Source of the DNA: Siderastrea siderea | Lineage: Eukaryota > Cnidaria > Anthozoa > Scleractinia > Rhizangiidae | DNA length: 64,000 nucleotides | NCBI GenBank assembly: GCA_964030785.1 | Contig: OZ034973.1 | Location: 2,296,632-2,360,631, forward strand | Reading direction: 5' to 3' | Part shown: positions 34,735 to 45,346 of the stretch, piece after piece | Layout of the letters: each line of letters begins with the position of its first letter | Position numbering within the stretch: position 1 is the first letter of the stretch | Program-made: the position numbers and the translations under genes | Notes under the pieces: model-generated | Told to the model about the DNA's origin: nothing | Databases searched by the model: none | Seen by the model: the letters and a program-made list of their open reading frames with translations, nothing else

Positions 34735-37700
34735 TCAGCATGTTTTCTTTTTTTTTGACTTAGAGTTTTTTTTCTTTTTTCTTGATTGTGCTCTCCTGGA
34801 AGATTGCTCATTTTGTGTGCCCATCTCTTCTATGGGGACATCATTGTGTTGGGTGCTTATGCATTTTTTCTTGACCTCTGACATGAGAGCTTGTTTGCCG
34901 TCGCTCCAAAATTCAGAATTCCTTTTTGTATAGTTTCTTTTTCTTCTTTCCCTGCAGCTAAGGGATTGCATTCTATGTTCTGCCCTAATTACCTCTGCTG
35001 GACTGTCCCAGTTATTTGATTTGCGCAGAACAATGCTACGTGCTGTGTCATTGTTCTTTTCCACACCTGAAGAGAAATTAAACAATGTGCAATTATTCGT
35101 GATTTCAAGACATTAAACCAGTTTCATAGAATGATAAAGCAAGAGAAAGAGTCCTTAGAAATAAATATCTAAAAAATTGCCTTGATTGGGTACTTGAAAT
35201 TTGTGTCACTGTAAATTAAGCACTGACGAATGCTTGCTTACAATGTTAGCAGCTCATTTATACATACCGATATACCGATAGTTGCTATGCTTTGATCCTA
35301 TTAGTATTTAGAATCTGTAAACATCTGTAGTACTAAAAGTTTTACCTTGACCACTAAACTGTTTCACATTCTCAAACTTGTCAAGAGAGTCTTGCAGATG
35401 ATAGGCCGCAGCATGCATGTAAGGTGTTACATTCCTGTTCATGTATCCTTTGCGTTTGTTCGCCAGGGTGAGGAATAAGGTTATCCAGTTGCGTATCTGT
35501 GAATGTAAGATAAGCTTTTTCTCAATGCCCATGCTTTTAGTATAGCTACCGTGTTTAATAACACATGTACACATGTGGATAGACACCTACATGTGGACAC
35601 CGACATGCACCTTCACTAATTTTTGTTTGTGTGTGTGTAGGGGCAGGATGGGGTGGAGGTTGAAACAGTTTCAGGAATATTTACATAAATGCATGCGTTG
35701 TGCTTTTAAGTGGCAAACTCACCCTTACACCATATGATTCTTTGTTGCTGGGGTTCCTTGAAGAAATGCAGTTAAAGTAGATGTCAGAAAAATCCTGCAA
35801 AAACAATTTAGCATATGTGCTCATTTGCCAGAATGATTGTAAGTAATAGGCATGGCCATATTATTTGCATTCATTATATTATTTTTATTATGAATGATTA
35901 AAAAACAATTCATTTTTTTAACTATGAGAGGTTTGTTCTCACCATCCATAGCTTTACCACCGTGTCTTTGCTGTCTGCGTGAATGGCGTCGGTGGATTCT
36001 CTAAGTTTTGTTGGCAAGTTACGAAGCAACTTCTTTTTCTCATCACCCATAAGTGATGTCCAGTCCATTTTCCCCATCCCTTTTCCATCGCCATCTTTTT
36101 TTTCCCAGACACTGAATGTAACCCCACAACTGTTGATAAGCTGAGTTAGCTTCCTCAGGTGTATTCCCTTTGGCTCCCCTCTCTTTTTGCAGAAATCATC
36201 CTTGTCATCTAACTCCATAGCATCTTCAATAAGGTTAGACAGGAGAACATCAGTAAATCTCAGAAGAAGGTGGAGTTCATCTAGGATTATGTGGTCAAGT
36301 GGAACGTTGAGTAATGGAGATTCCACGCAGCAGTACTCGCCTGTTTCTGAATACTTTTTTATGTCGTCTAAAGTCAGTGACATGGGAGGCTTGTTGTATG
36401 TGTCATGAGGCACTGACATATCCCACCTGCCAAAAATCAATTATCAGCTAAAAGAATGCATATTCACTAATTGGACATATATTTCTAGATGTGGCTAAAT
36501 AAAAAATGCACTCTCTGAACATTTTTATTAATGTAATTGTCATTCATTGTTGATGTTGCAATCTAGCTTGTTCCGGGGTACCTGTCATAATTTGTGTTGG
36601 GGATGTTACTTGTTCATTATTATCCATATAGCTTATAGGGGGGAGTACCTTCCCCCTCCTTCACTTGGCAATCTTGCTTCTAAGAAATTATGTTTCTTTT
36701 TTTCTTACATTGTATAAATGAGCAGAATGGTGTCTACCTTCTGTCCTTGTGGATTTTACACCATAAGCAGGCATAGTTGGAATTAGCTGCTGACCTTCCA
36801 CTCACAATAAGTAGAAACTGGGGGAATGAATATGAAAGTATTTATTGAGATTAATTATACATGATTGCTAATTCTTTGGAATAAATTTAATTGTCTTTGA
36901 GAATAGCAGTGAATTCATGAATACTCAGATAAAAACTGCACCTTGTAGTCACCCCCAAGGAAAATCTCAACTGGAATGTTATGGCCAGGACTAATTTCAA
37001 GATGACCATTATCAATGACTTGGTTTATTTCATCCCAGCAATCTTTAAAACCTGTCTTTAGGGAGTCGAAGCATTCCGAGCCACTCATCACTGCGATGGT
37101 ATTTGTCCCTGAAAGCAAAACATAATAAAGCTGAGTACAAGAGTTTTTTACTCAAGGGCACTGATTACAAGAACAGGTCTTAGCTTATGAGTATTTTCCA
37201 GAAGAAAAGATATCAATAAGATAGTCCCAATAAATACTTTTTTGTTTACACAGTTGAGCCTTTTTCCACAGAAAATAATGTTTGTTACTTACATTTACAG
37301 AGGTAAGAATTATGTTACCTTTGGCAGACAGTGTGTCCTCTGTCTCAGTCAGAATGCAGTAACTCAAAATGACATAATTGGTGAGTCTTGTCATGCGTGC
37401 ACCATCCCCACTGATTTTCACCTTTACTGTTTTATCTGACAATTTTCCATCTTGAGCCTAAAAAATAAAAATATTTTAAAAACAATTTAAAATTTTGTAA
37501 TGTACTTGATGTGAAAGTTTGAAAAAATAAAGAACACTTGATTACCAGTAGATTTAACTTGTTTATGAGAGATTCTTTGAAAGACACTTGGGCACCAGCC
37601 TGGCCTCCTGGAATGGGTTTTACAGAACAGGTACTGTTAAGCTTATCTCTGCACTGCTTGATAAGGTAGGACCTAGGCATTCCATCAATAACCATACTGA

Positions 37701-38957
37701 GCTCATGGATGAAAGCATCCCCAACTGCAAACTTATCCATTAAGAACAGCACAGTTTCAATTTTACTCTTGTCAGCCTCTGTCACACTGTCAAATTGTTT
37801 TCCTTTGTTTCTCCCTTGCTCATGAGACCCAGGAGATGACACCAGTGGCTCCCTTGTTGTGGAAGAGGGTGGACTTGGTGTCTGTGTTTCCATTTCAGGG
37901 AGGGAGGAGGCTGCAGGCATTATGACAGGTAGTATGGAGGGTGGTGTAGAAGGTGGTGTGGAGGGTGTTGTGGAGGGTGGTGTAAGGGGTGGGGTAGAGG
38001 GTGGTGTGGAGGGTGTTGTGGAGGGTGGTGTAAGGGGTGGGGTAGAGGGTGGTGTGGCTGGCATTGTGGTGGATGGTGTGACAGGTGGTGGGATAGGCTG
38101 TCCAGCACTTGGTTGTTTGTCTTGCTCTGGGGAAGGTCCAACTGAGAATTTTGTTCCTTTGTGGTCACGGAGCTGCAAGCTGTCAAACTCCAATCCAAAT
38201 AGATTAATAAACCACAAAGCTTTTTGTGCTCTGGTATTTAATGTCTCAAGTCTTCTTTTCTGTTGTTTTCTTGAAAGTTCAGTGATATCTTTCATGTGGA
38301 CAGTACGTGGCTGATCGTGTTCTTTCTCTAATTTTCTGATGTATTTTTTCATTGCTTCATTTTCTGCTTTGCGTGTTTCGATTTCCTTTCCCAAAGATTC
38401 TTCTTTTGAAGAAAGTTCTTCCTGAAGCTCTTGAAATAGCTTCTCCTTTTCCTCCTCCAAATCTTTGTATTTTGCCTTCCATTGTTCCACTTCAATATTT
38501 AAGTCATCTAAGAGCCTTTGCATGTCCAGCAGCCTCTCCTCGAAGTCTGAAATTTTGTTTTCCAGTTCTGCTGCGGTGATAACATCACCGCCAGGACGGT
38601 GATGGTAGTCCAATTGTTAAGAAAATTGTCACGCTGCGACTTTGACCCTTTTTTGTTAAGCTTTTTCTGCTGTTGTTGGGCTCGCCAGCAATGCCATTTT
38701 AGTCGCTCTTTCATTCTTTCAGATTCGGGATTTATTATTAGGGCCGCGTTAGGTATCACCAAGTTTAATAGGTCTACTTTATTCGTTTGGTCTTCAAAGC
38801 GTGACCAGCGAATAAGGAGCCTGTTTCGGATCGCCAAACTGTACAAAACTTGGTTCGCAGAGACGGCTTGTTCTGCGACGTAATGAAGCTTGTTTGGAGG
38901 GATTCCTCCATTTATCAGGAGATCAATGTCCTCCAGAGCCGGAGAAATGTCTGACAT
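34735..38957 (-). CDS. DDE transposase with coiled-coil N-terminus
   Basis: Exons on minus: 38957-37546 (frameshift near 38613), 37457-37319, 37108-36942, 36817-36738, 36426-35943, 35794-35723, 35496-35346 and 35066-34735. All junctions from 37546 down are in phase. The N-terminus is helical, followed by a Glu/Lys coiled coil (ELENKISDFEERLLDMQRLL), then a Pro/Thr-rich linker encoded at 37920-38090. Catalytic candidates are D in KVKISGDGARM, D in EIFLGGDYKFLL and E in FSGQGVEKNND. Between the last two are ACLWC (CxxC, 19 residues after the second D) and MHAAAYH (HxxxxH, 20 residues before E). The C-terminus is Lys-rich. This layout is shared by RAG1/Transib and CMC-type transposases. Which group it joins is not settled by eye. 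Confidence 0.75.
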
Positions 38958-39704
38958 CTTTACAGCGTTTTAAAAAACAATATAAATCAGTCACGGTCGA
39001 TGCGTAAGGTTTGCCGCGTTTTTTCCCCGCCACTTTTTTGAATTTTTAAGTTTATTGGCCCCAGATTTACTCGGTAGAAAAAATCGAGAGCTAATTTGAT
39101 CCCTGGAAACCCAAAGAAGCGGTTACAAAGTTTATTTGAAGAAGAATATGGCGGCGAGAGGCAGGAGAAAGAGCCTCGAGCGAAGCCTTTCTTCGCGGGA
39201 TTTTCGCTTCATGTCACGCTTTCGGGGAAAGGTAGCTACGCTGTTTTGAGCGAAAATAAGTCGCAAAACCGTGGCAGTTACTTATTTTTGTGGATTTGTG
39301 CTGGTTGTGCCTGAAACAACGTTGTTTTGAAAGAAGAAAACAGATGCAACTTTTTAGATATGTCTTCGACTATCGCTGGAAATCGGATTGCAATAGACCT
39401 CCTTTGTGCGAAATTAGAGACAACATGGGAGCCATTCATGGATTTTGGACGGTTTTCTTTCTGGCGCAAAACCGTGGCGATTATAATTTACCGTGTCTTA
39501 ATTTTTATGGCAAGTTCGAGGTAGATGGATATTGGACACGGGCGAGATGCAACTTTGTGCAATTTTTACAAGGTTAAGAGGTAAGAACGATTTTCTTGTT
39601 GTGGTCCATACAAAGTCTCTTTTTAAACACGGCCATTTTGTGGGATTACGCAATCTTAATCGCCTATCTATTGCGCGTGCGTGTCCATAATTTCTCCACA
39701 TGTT

Positions 39705-40224
39705 GAAATAGGGGAAAGAGATCTAGTAAATCGACTTACCTGCCCTCTTCTGTGTATAACTTGTGTTTCTATGGCATTCGGAGGCATTTCAAAGCGATTC
39801 CAGTGGATATTTGGTTCTCTGTTTTCCTCTCCATATATAATTCCTCAAGGTAGGGGACCCGAGCGACGAAGCCCAGTAGATGGCCTGTAGGAATCCAGCC
39901 ATAAATTCGCCCCAAAGGCTCCGATCGCCTCAAGATTCAGCCTAGAGCACCTCTGATAGCTGTTCCAACCACTGCTTCTCTTCATTGGATGAAAACGTCC
40001 ACCAAGGAGCAATTTTAGCTTGCAAAACTCACAAGGCTTTTCCATCGAGAGCCGTCGAAAGATCCGTTGACCGTGTGTTCCGTGCACCAACCGTTTGAAA
40101 ATAGCTTAGTGATCTGGCCTTTTGGTTCAAATTACCTGCGCACGCGGTGGGAGAAGGGATAATGTTCACCGCAACGGAAATACCCACCCAGGGGACCGTG
40201 CCACGAGTCTTTGTCACCATTGTC
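39705..40224 (+). repeat. Left arm of 520-bp internal inverted repeat
   Basis: Reverse complement of 41308-41829 with only scattered differences, from AAATAGGGG through CACCATTGTC. The outer half overlaps sequence belonging to the element's long TIR, so this is a second, internal copy of the right end in opposite orientation. Short open frames are mirrored on both arms and are not taken as genes. Confidence 0.88.
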
Positions 40225-40355
40225 CACCGATCAGACAACAGTGTCTCGAGAACTTAAAATTCAAAGAGGATTTGCTGAATGTTTTGTTTAGCAAAGGCAA
40301 CTTGGACTTACGAAAGTTGATTTGAGGGCTAGATCGATTTTGTTACACGCTGTTT

Positions 40356-40731
40356 CACTGCACGAAAATTTGGCTTTGACCATCTTTGATTCGCATCAAA
40401 GGTGTAACAAAGTTGCACTACTATCTTTGACAGGCGAATCAAAGGTGTTGGAGCACATTTGACATTATTTTTGACACAACTTTCGACGCGCATCAAAGAT
40501 ACCAGGCCTTTGACGCGAAATAAATGTCATCAAAGGTACCTTTGACCCATATTTGAAAGTAACTTTGCGATAGCTTTGATACACGTCAAAGGTATACTGC
40601 ATTTGACCGAAATCAAATACGGCCTTTGACTCGTCTCAAAAGTTGTCAAAGGTTTGTGTAAAGAGTAGACGGCCTTTATCACCTGCGACATATGTCAAAG
40701 GTGAGTGGTAAAGGCGAATTTTCGTGCAGTG
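40356..40731. mobile_element. 376-bp MITE with CAAAGG repeats
   Basis: The ends are perfect 15-bp inverted repeats, CACTGCACGAAAATT. TTT flanks both sides, a possible 3-bp duplication. The interior is packed with CAAAGGT/CCTTTGAC motifs in both orientations (for example AAAGGTACCTTTGAC). A CACTG start, a 3-bp duplication and dense subterminal motifs fit the CACTA/CMC superfamily, as inference. It lies in the loop of the internal inverted repeat. Confidence 0.8.
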
Positions 40732-40889
40732 TTTGTTTTACGAACTCCTAAAAAACATATTGCTGTGAAAAGTCTCGTGGAAATGCTCTCGAAACATCTT
40801 CACCAGAACAAGCAAGACGTCGAAATTTCAGAGAAGTTATCGAAGCCAGTAAAATTGTCTGGGCATTCGCCTGAGTGGAAGTTATGGTG
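40732..40889 (+). other. Exon-like open frame next to MITE
   Basis: Just right of the MITE a frame reads VLRTPKKHIAVKSLVEMLSK, then HLHQNKQDVEISEKL, and ends EWKLW at a good donor (ATG|gtgagtac context). It has coding-like character and a charged helical composition but no recognised domain. It may be an exon whose 5' part was broken by the MITE or rearranged with the inverted repeat. Weak support. Confidence 0.3.
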
Positions 40890-41307
40890 AGTACATAGCA
40901 GTAAAATGTTAATTACAAATTTATACGGACTGTTTTAGCCTGCGTTAAAAGTCTTTCGGCGGCGGAAAGTTATTTGTTTTGTACGGGAAAGCTAGCTACA
41001 TAGGCTCGTATCGTTAGCGTTTGCGTGACTTCCGGCCCCTGTTTAACGATACCAATTTGATTCCCATCTTTATTTTGCACTGAATAGTTCCAAGACTTTA
41101 AGATACTTATTTTGGAAATCAGATCAAAATGTATAGCAATAGCTTATATCCATTATTTAACTTTATCTAGGATACTTGCAAATTACGATCACGCAGAAGG
41201 TCACACGGTTCTAATTAATGAAATCCTGGAACATGCAAATCCCGCCCCGGGATGCAAATCCTGAAAAAGAGAACGTTTCCCAGAAACAGCTGTCCCGCCA
41301 GATGAGA

Positions 41308-41829
41308 GACAATGGTGACAAAGACTCGTGGCACGGTCCCCTGGGTGGGTATTTCCGTTGCGGTGAACATTATCCCTTCTCCCACCGCGTGCGCAGGTAA
41401 TTTGAACCAAAAGGCCTGGTCGCTAAGCTATTTTCAAACGGTTGGTGCACGGAACACACGGTCAACGGATCTTTCGACGGCTCTCGATGGAAAAGCCTTG
41501 TGAGTTTTGCAAGCTAAAATTGCTCCTTGGTGGACGTTTTCATCCAACGAAGAGAAGCAGTGGTTGGAACAGCTATCAGAGGTGCTCTAGGCGGAATCTT
41601 GAGGCGATCGGAGCCTTTGGGGCGAATTTATGGCTGGATTCCTACAGGCCATCTACTGGGCTTCGTCGCTCGGGTCCCCTACCTTGAGGAATTATATATG
41701 GAGAAGGAAACAGAGAACCAAATATCCACTGGAATCGCTTTGAAACGCCTCCGAATGCCATAGAAACACAAGTTATACACAGAAGATGGGAGGGTAAGTC
41801 GATTTTATTAAATCTCTTTCCCCTATTTT
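41308..41829 (-). repeat. Right arm of 520-bp internal inverted repeat
   Basis: Pairs with 39705-40224 and merges outward into the right long TIR (41702-41934). Confidence 0.88.
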
Positions 41830-41934
41830 GAACTATTTTATACGATCATTCTATTCCCATACAAACTCTTATAAATATAACGCTGTTACGCAATGTCATG
41901 TTGACGGCTCCCTTTGGAGCTTGGGCTACCTGTG
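41702..41934 (-). repeat. Right long terminal inverted repeat of 9.45-kb element
   Basis: Reverse complement of 32490-32722. It ends CCTGTG at 41934, directly followed by the duplicated target ATCTAAT. Confidence 0.88.
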
Positions 41935-43899
41935 ATCTAATTCCACTGTGGACCCGTGTCATGGTTAAACAACTAGCAGCATTCCATTTCTTCAAGCCTG
42001 TTGTTCTGTACCACATACCACATGAGTACAGCAAAGCAATGAAAATTCCATCCAATGAGGTGCGTTTATAAATTTACATATGTTGTTACAGGGCTGCCAT
42101 AATGTTTGCAAGTAGGAATAATAAGAAATGCTGTAGGTGGTTAGAGATTAAGCAATTAGGTGCCATTGCTGGTTCCTTGCTAGAAGGGACATGTTTCCCT
42201 TTCAGAAAATGCAAAGAAGAAGGGGCCTCAGCTAGCAGGGAATGTTTTAATCTTTTCATTCTTTTTTCCAATGCACGAGGAATGCATAATCCCCTAAAAT
42301 TGTTTTTCTGTTTGGATAAGAATCTAAGGTTTTGAAAATTCTACGGAAGTAAACATTACAGGCTTTCTGAAATTGATGTACAAAAATTGTAGGTGACCTT
42401 TTTAGAGTCAAAATAGCCAAAATTTCTGAAAATTTGAATCACATTTCTGTGCAATTCAAAAATCTTAGGAGACCTAATATATTAATACACCGCATAAATA
42501 CTATTCTACATGTGGTTTCGGCTCCATTTAATCCTGTACCACATGTAGAACAGTTTAGGAGGAGCCACCCACTGTGAGCACAGCCACCGCCTGAAAAATT
42601 GCCAATAAGGTAAACAATGAGAACATTCTATATGGTATAAATTGAGTGCCCAGTGAATGGTTACTCAGATTGTTTCTTTGGTCTGTTGACAATCTTTGTT
42701 TTTTATAGATACCTCTTGGTTGCCTTCCAAAAAACGAAACCCTTAATGAAGATATGGTGGACATCTTGGAGCACCTCCATAGCAAATACGTGCCTATGTC
42801 ACACGTGACTGGCCAAAATACTCCTGCTGACTTTGTTTGCTTTGGTGGTGACCAACTTACAGAGGAAAGGGCAAGAAATGTCCAGAAGGCTCGGGCAGAT
42901 GGCAGAAATGTGAACGAGAGACTAGATGGGGTTTGGAGTAAGAATGAGGATTGGCATGCCATACGCATTGCATACCAGGTGTGTTGCATTTCTCTTCTTT
43001 AGGCAGGGGGGGGGGGACACATTTGGTTACAAACTCTAATGCAAAATTCAGTGTAGGATTACCTTCAATTGTTTTTGGTTACATTCTAACAATGTGTAGT
43101 TTCCCATTAAACTCCCATAGCAGTGAGAAGCTTCTCCAAGGGGCAGAAACATGCCATTTGCCTAATTTCGTGAGGAAAAAATTGCCTATAATTTTAAAAT
43201 AATAATGCAATTTTGTGGAAGGGGCAGGAATTTGTTTGAAGTACATAATAGTGAAGCAATAAGTAAAATATAGAGGACACCCTGTTGAACCACACATTGA
43301 CTCCAGATGGATAGTTGCTGTTCATTGTTTGCTACCATGTAGAATGCAAACAGTATTTATGTCAAACATTAATTAAACAAAATTTCACAACATTGTACAA
43401 TATTGCAGATAGTCAATTTTGTGACTAGTCTAGAGGCTGTTTAAGGTTTAACATTTTTTCACTGCCATTTCTTTTTTACAGATTTGTTATTTGTATTTCA
43501 AAGAAATACTGTTTTCACTCTAACAAACCATAATCATTAAACAAACATGTAGCACAAATTTTTGACAAAGTCTGCCCAAAGGTGTTCCAAGAAGTTTGTA
43601 AGCATGAGATTTTTAGACCATAAGACTTAGTGCTGATTTTGGTCTCCTACTGTCATTCTTTGCAGCTTGCTGTCAACATTTTGCGGAAGCCTAATTCAGT
43701 TATGGATTGGGGAACAATGGCAAGCAATGCAATTGTGGCTGGGAATAATAATGCTCTCAAAGACCCTCTAGACCACTATGATTCAGTGAAAGAGTTCTTT
43801 TCTATAGAGGTGGATGCCTTCATTATCGCAGCAACCCTCAATCATTTTGGAATGGAAGATACAGAAAGCAAACCAACAAAGAATGTGAAATGCCTCTAG
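41935..43899 (+). pseudogene. DUF6589 protein, 3' part
   Basis: After the second insertion the frame resumes with PLWTRVMVKQLAAFHFF, and the exon ends at 42059 (donor gtgcgt). Further exons are 42709-42978 (acceptor tttatag, donor gtgtgt) and 43666-43899 (acceptor ttgcag). The second holds FGGDQLTEERARNVQKAR, a strong DUF6589 hallmark. The last has FFSIEVDAFIIAATLNHFGM and stops at 43899. Known DUF6589 proteins usually continue with more C-terminal sequence, so the end may be truncated or an exon may be missed. The gene spans 23126-43899 only because of the nested elements. Confidence 0.75.
42224..42242 (-). repeat. TIR-like fragment inside DUF6589 intron
   Basis: The reverse complement reads TTCCCTGCTAGCTGAGGCC, one base from the outer 19 bp of the 84-bp TIR, and similarity continues weakly inward (CCCCTTCTTCTTTGCATT). 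I infer the remnant of a related MITE or an internal end-like site. Confidence 0.6.
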
Positions 43900-45346
43900 T
43901 GAAATGTGACTGTTGTCAAATATGCAATAGTTTTCACTTGAATTACTACATTGAATTATTGAGCATTTTATGTTATAATATGTAAATTTCCCAGTTTGGT
44001 TAGCAAGGTTTCATTGTAAATAGCAAAGGGAATGATACCACTTAGAGGTGATATAGAAATAACCAAGGGTTAGAGTTCTACGAGAAAGCCTAAAAATTCC
44101 CTGCTAGCAGAGGCCTCTTGGCCTTGGTATAAGTGCCTTTGTTACAAAGTAGTGATAGTTTACAACTTTGGTTCGAGCTGGTAGAAATCATTCTACTTGA
44201 CAATAGTTGCAATAGTTTTCACTTGACAATAGTTGCAATGGTTTTCACTTGAATTACTACATTGAATTATTGAACATTTTATATTATAATATGTTAATTT
44301 CCCAGTTTGGTTAGCAAGGTTTCATTGTAAATAGCAAAGGGAATGATACCACTTCGAGGTGATATAGAAATAACCAAGGGTTACAGTTCTACGAGAAAGC
44401 CTAAAAATTCCCTGCTAGCAGAGGCCTCTTGGCCTTGGTATAAGTGCCTTTGTTACAAAGTAGAGATAGTTTGCAACTTTCGTTCAAGCTGGTAAAAATC
44501 ATTCTACTTGACAAGATACAGATGTTTAACCAGTATCAAAGAAACAAGCTGGGTTGGAGCTTTGTGTGTAGATGGTGATTAAAGTCTGGATCCTACCTTG
44601 CTGGTCACAGTGTTGCATGACAAAGATGGTAGATCCAGGCCCATTAGTGTGTGCAAAGCTCTAATCTGGATCTTTGATGCTGGTTAATTTCTGAAAGCAA
44701 ATAATTTCGGCCTGTTTGAGACAAATACAGAAGAAAAATGTCAATATATACTGTAAGCCTGACATGTCGGATCTTCAAAACGCCATTATCAAGGTGGCAA
44801 AGTTATTTGAAGTATAATTTTATGGTAAGCTAAAATTTACACGAGGCATTCAAGGAAGAATGGTTTTGAGAGAAAGTTGGAACTTCATTATACACAAAAG
44901 CACTTTAAGGCCTCTGCAACAGGAAACTTCAGAAACTCTTTTGGACAACTTCACCATTGCAGACAGAAAGATAGGGACGTGGATATGCCAGACAATGCAC
45001 TTACCATTCATTATTGTATGGCTTCAAGGTTTCAACAAAGTGTTAAAAATAAAAGCTTCCACTTCAGTCTTAGATGCATGGACTAGAGTAACAAAAATAT
45101 GAAATTATGGAAACCTTGTTTTATTAGTTTTAAATTCACCAATGTTGTGTATATTGGGCAATTGCAAAAAAAAAGTTGCACCAGGAAGGGGGAGGATATT
45201 GCCTTCCATTCCCCTCCCCTTGAATTCCAGATCCTCAAAACATTGTCCCCCCTGAAACTAACTCGGGAAGAGTAACAGTGTTTACTTAGATCTCATTTTC
45301 GTCAACATGGGCAATGGAAAGATTAAAAAAAAACTGTCTTGAGTGA
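43900..45346. other. Spacer between convergent DUF6589 and helicase genes
   Basis: It contains the 311-bp tandem duplication at 43925-44515. A short frame at about 44877-45086 (HYTQKHFKASATGNFRNSFG) could be a degraded exon, but I cannot tie it to the DUF6589 gene by phase or motif. No other feature is seen. Confidence 0.45.
43925..44515 (+). repeat. 311-bp tandem duplication with internal TIR-tip motifs
   Basis: Two copies start at 43925 and 44236 and differ at few positions. Each contains TTCCCTGCTAGCAGAGGCC (44097 and 44408), identical to the first 19 bases of the outer element's TIR, followed by TCTTGGCC instead of the TIR continuation. These are possibly internal binding sites for the element's own machinery or remnants of a related end. 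Confidence 0.85.

Larger units (their letters stand above)
32490..41934. mobile_element. Nested 9.45-kb transposon with chromodomain and DDE genes
   Basis: Both ends begin CACAGGTAGCCCAAGCTCC. The inverted similarity extends about 230 bp with only a few mismatches. The flanking duplication ATCTAAT is exact. It encodes a chromodomain protein on plus (32922-34541) and a multi-exon DDE transposase on minus (34735-38957). The right third is rearranged: 39705-40224 is an inverted copy of 41308-41829, with a MITE in the loop. An orphan end of the same family sits at 52917. The transposase has one frameshift, so activity is doubtful. Confidence 0.9.

Noticed and set aside
37859..38314. Val/Glu/Gly-rich frame on plus (EGGVEGGV)
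   Set aside because: Antisense shadow of the Pro/Thr-rich linker of the minus-strand transposase, which has better splice and motif support.
39096..39314. Possible first exon on plus (including ATG 39148 reading MAARGRRKSLERSLSSRDF)
   Set aside because: A donor exists at about 39232, but no partner exon in phase was found before the rearranged region.
44877..45086. Extra C-terminal exon of DUF6589
   Set aside because: Composition is suggestive, but no in-phase splice sites or DUF6589 motif were found.
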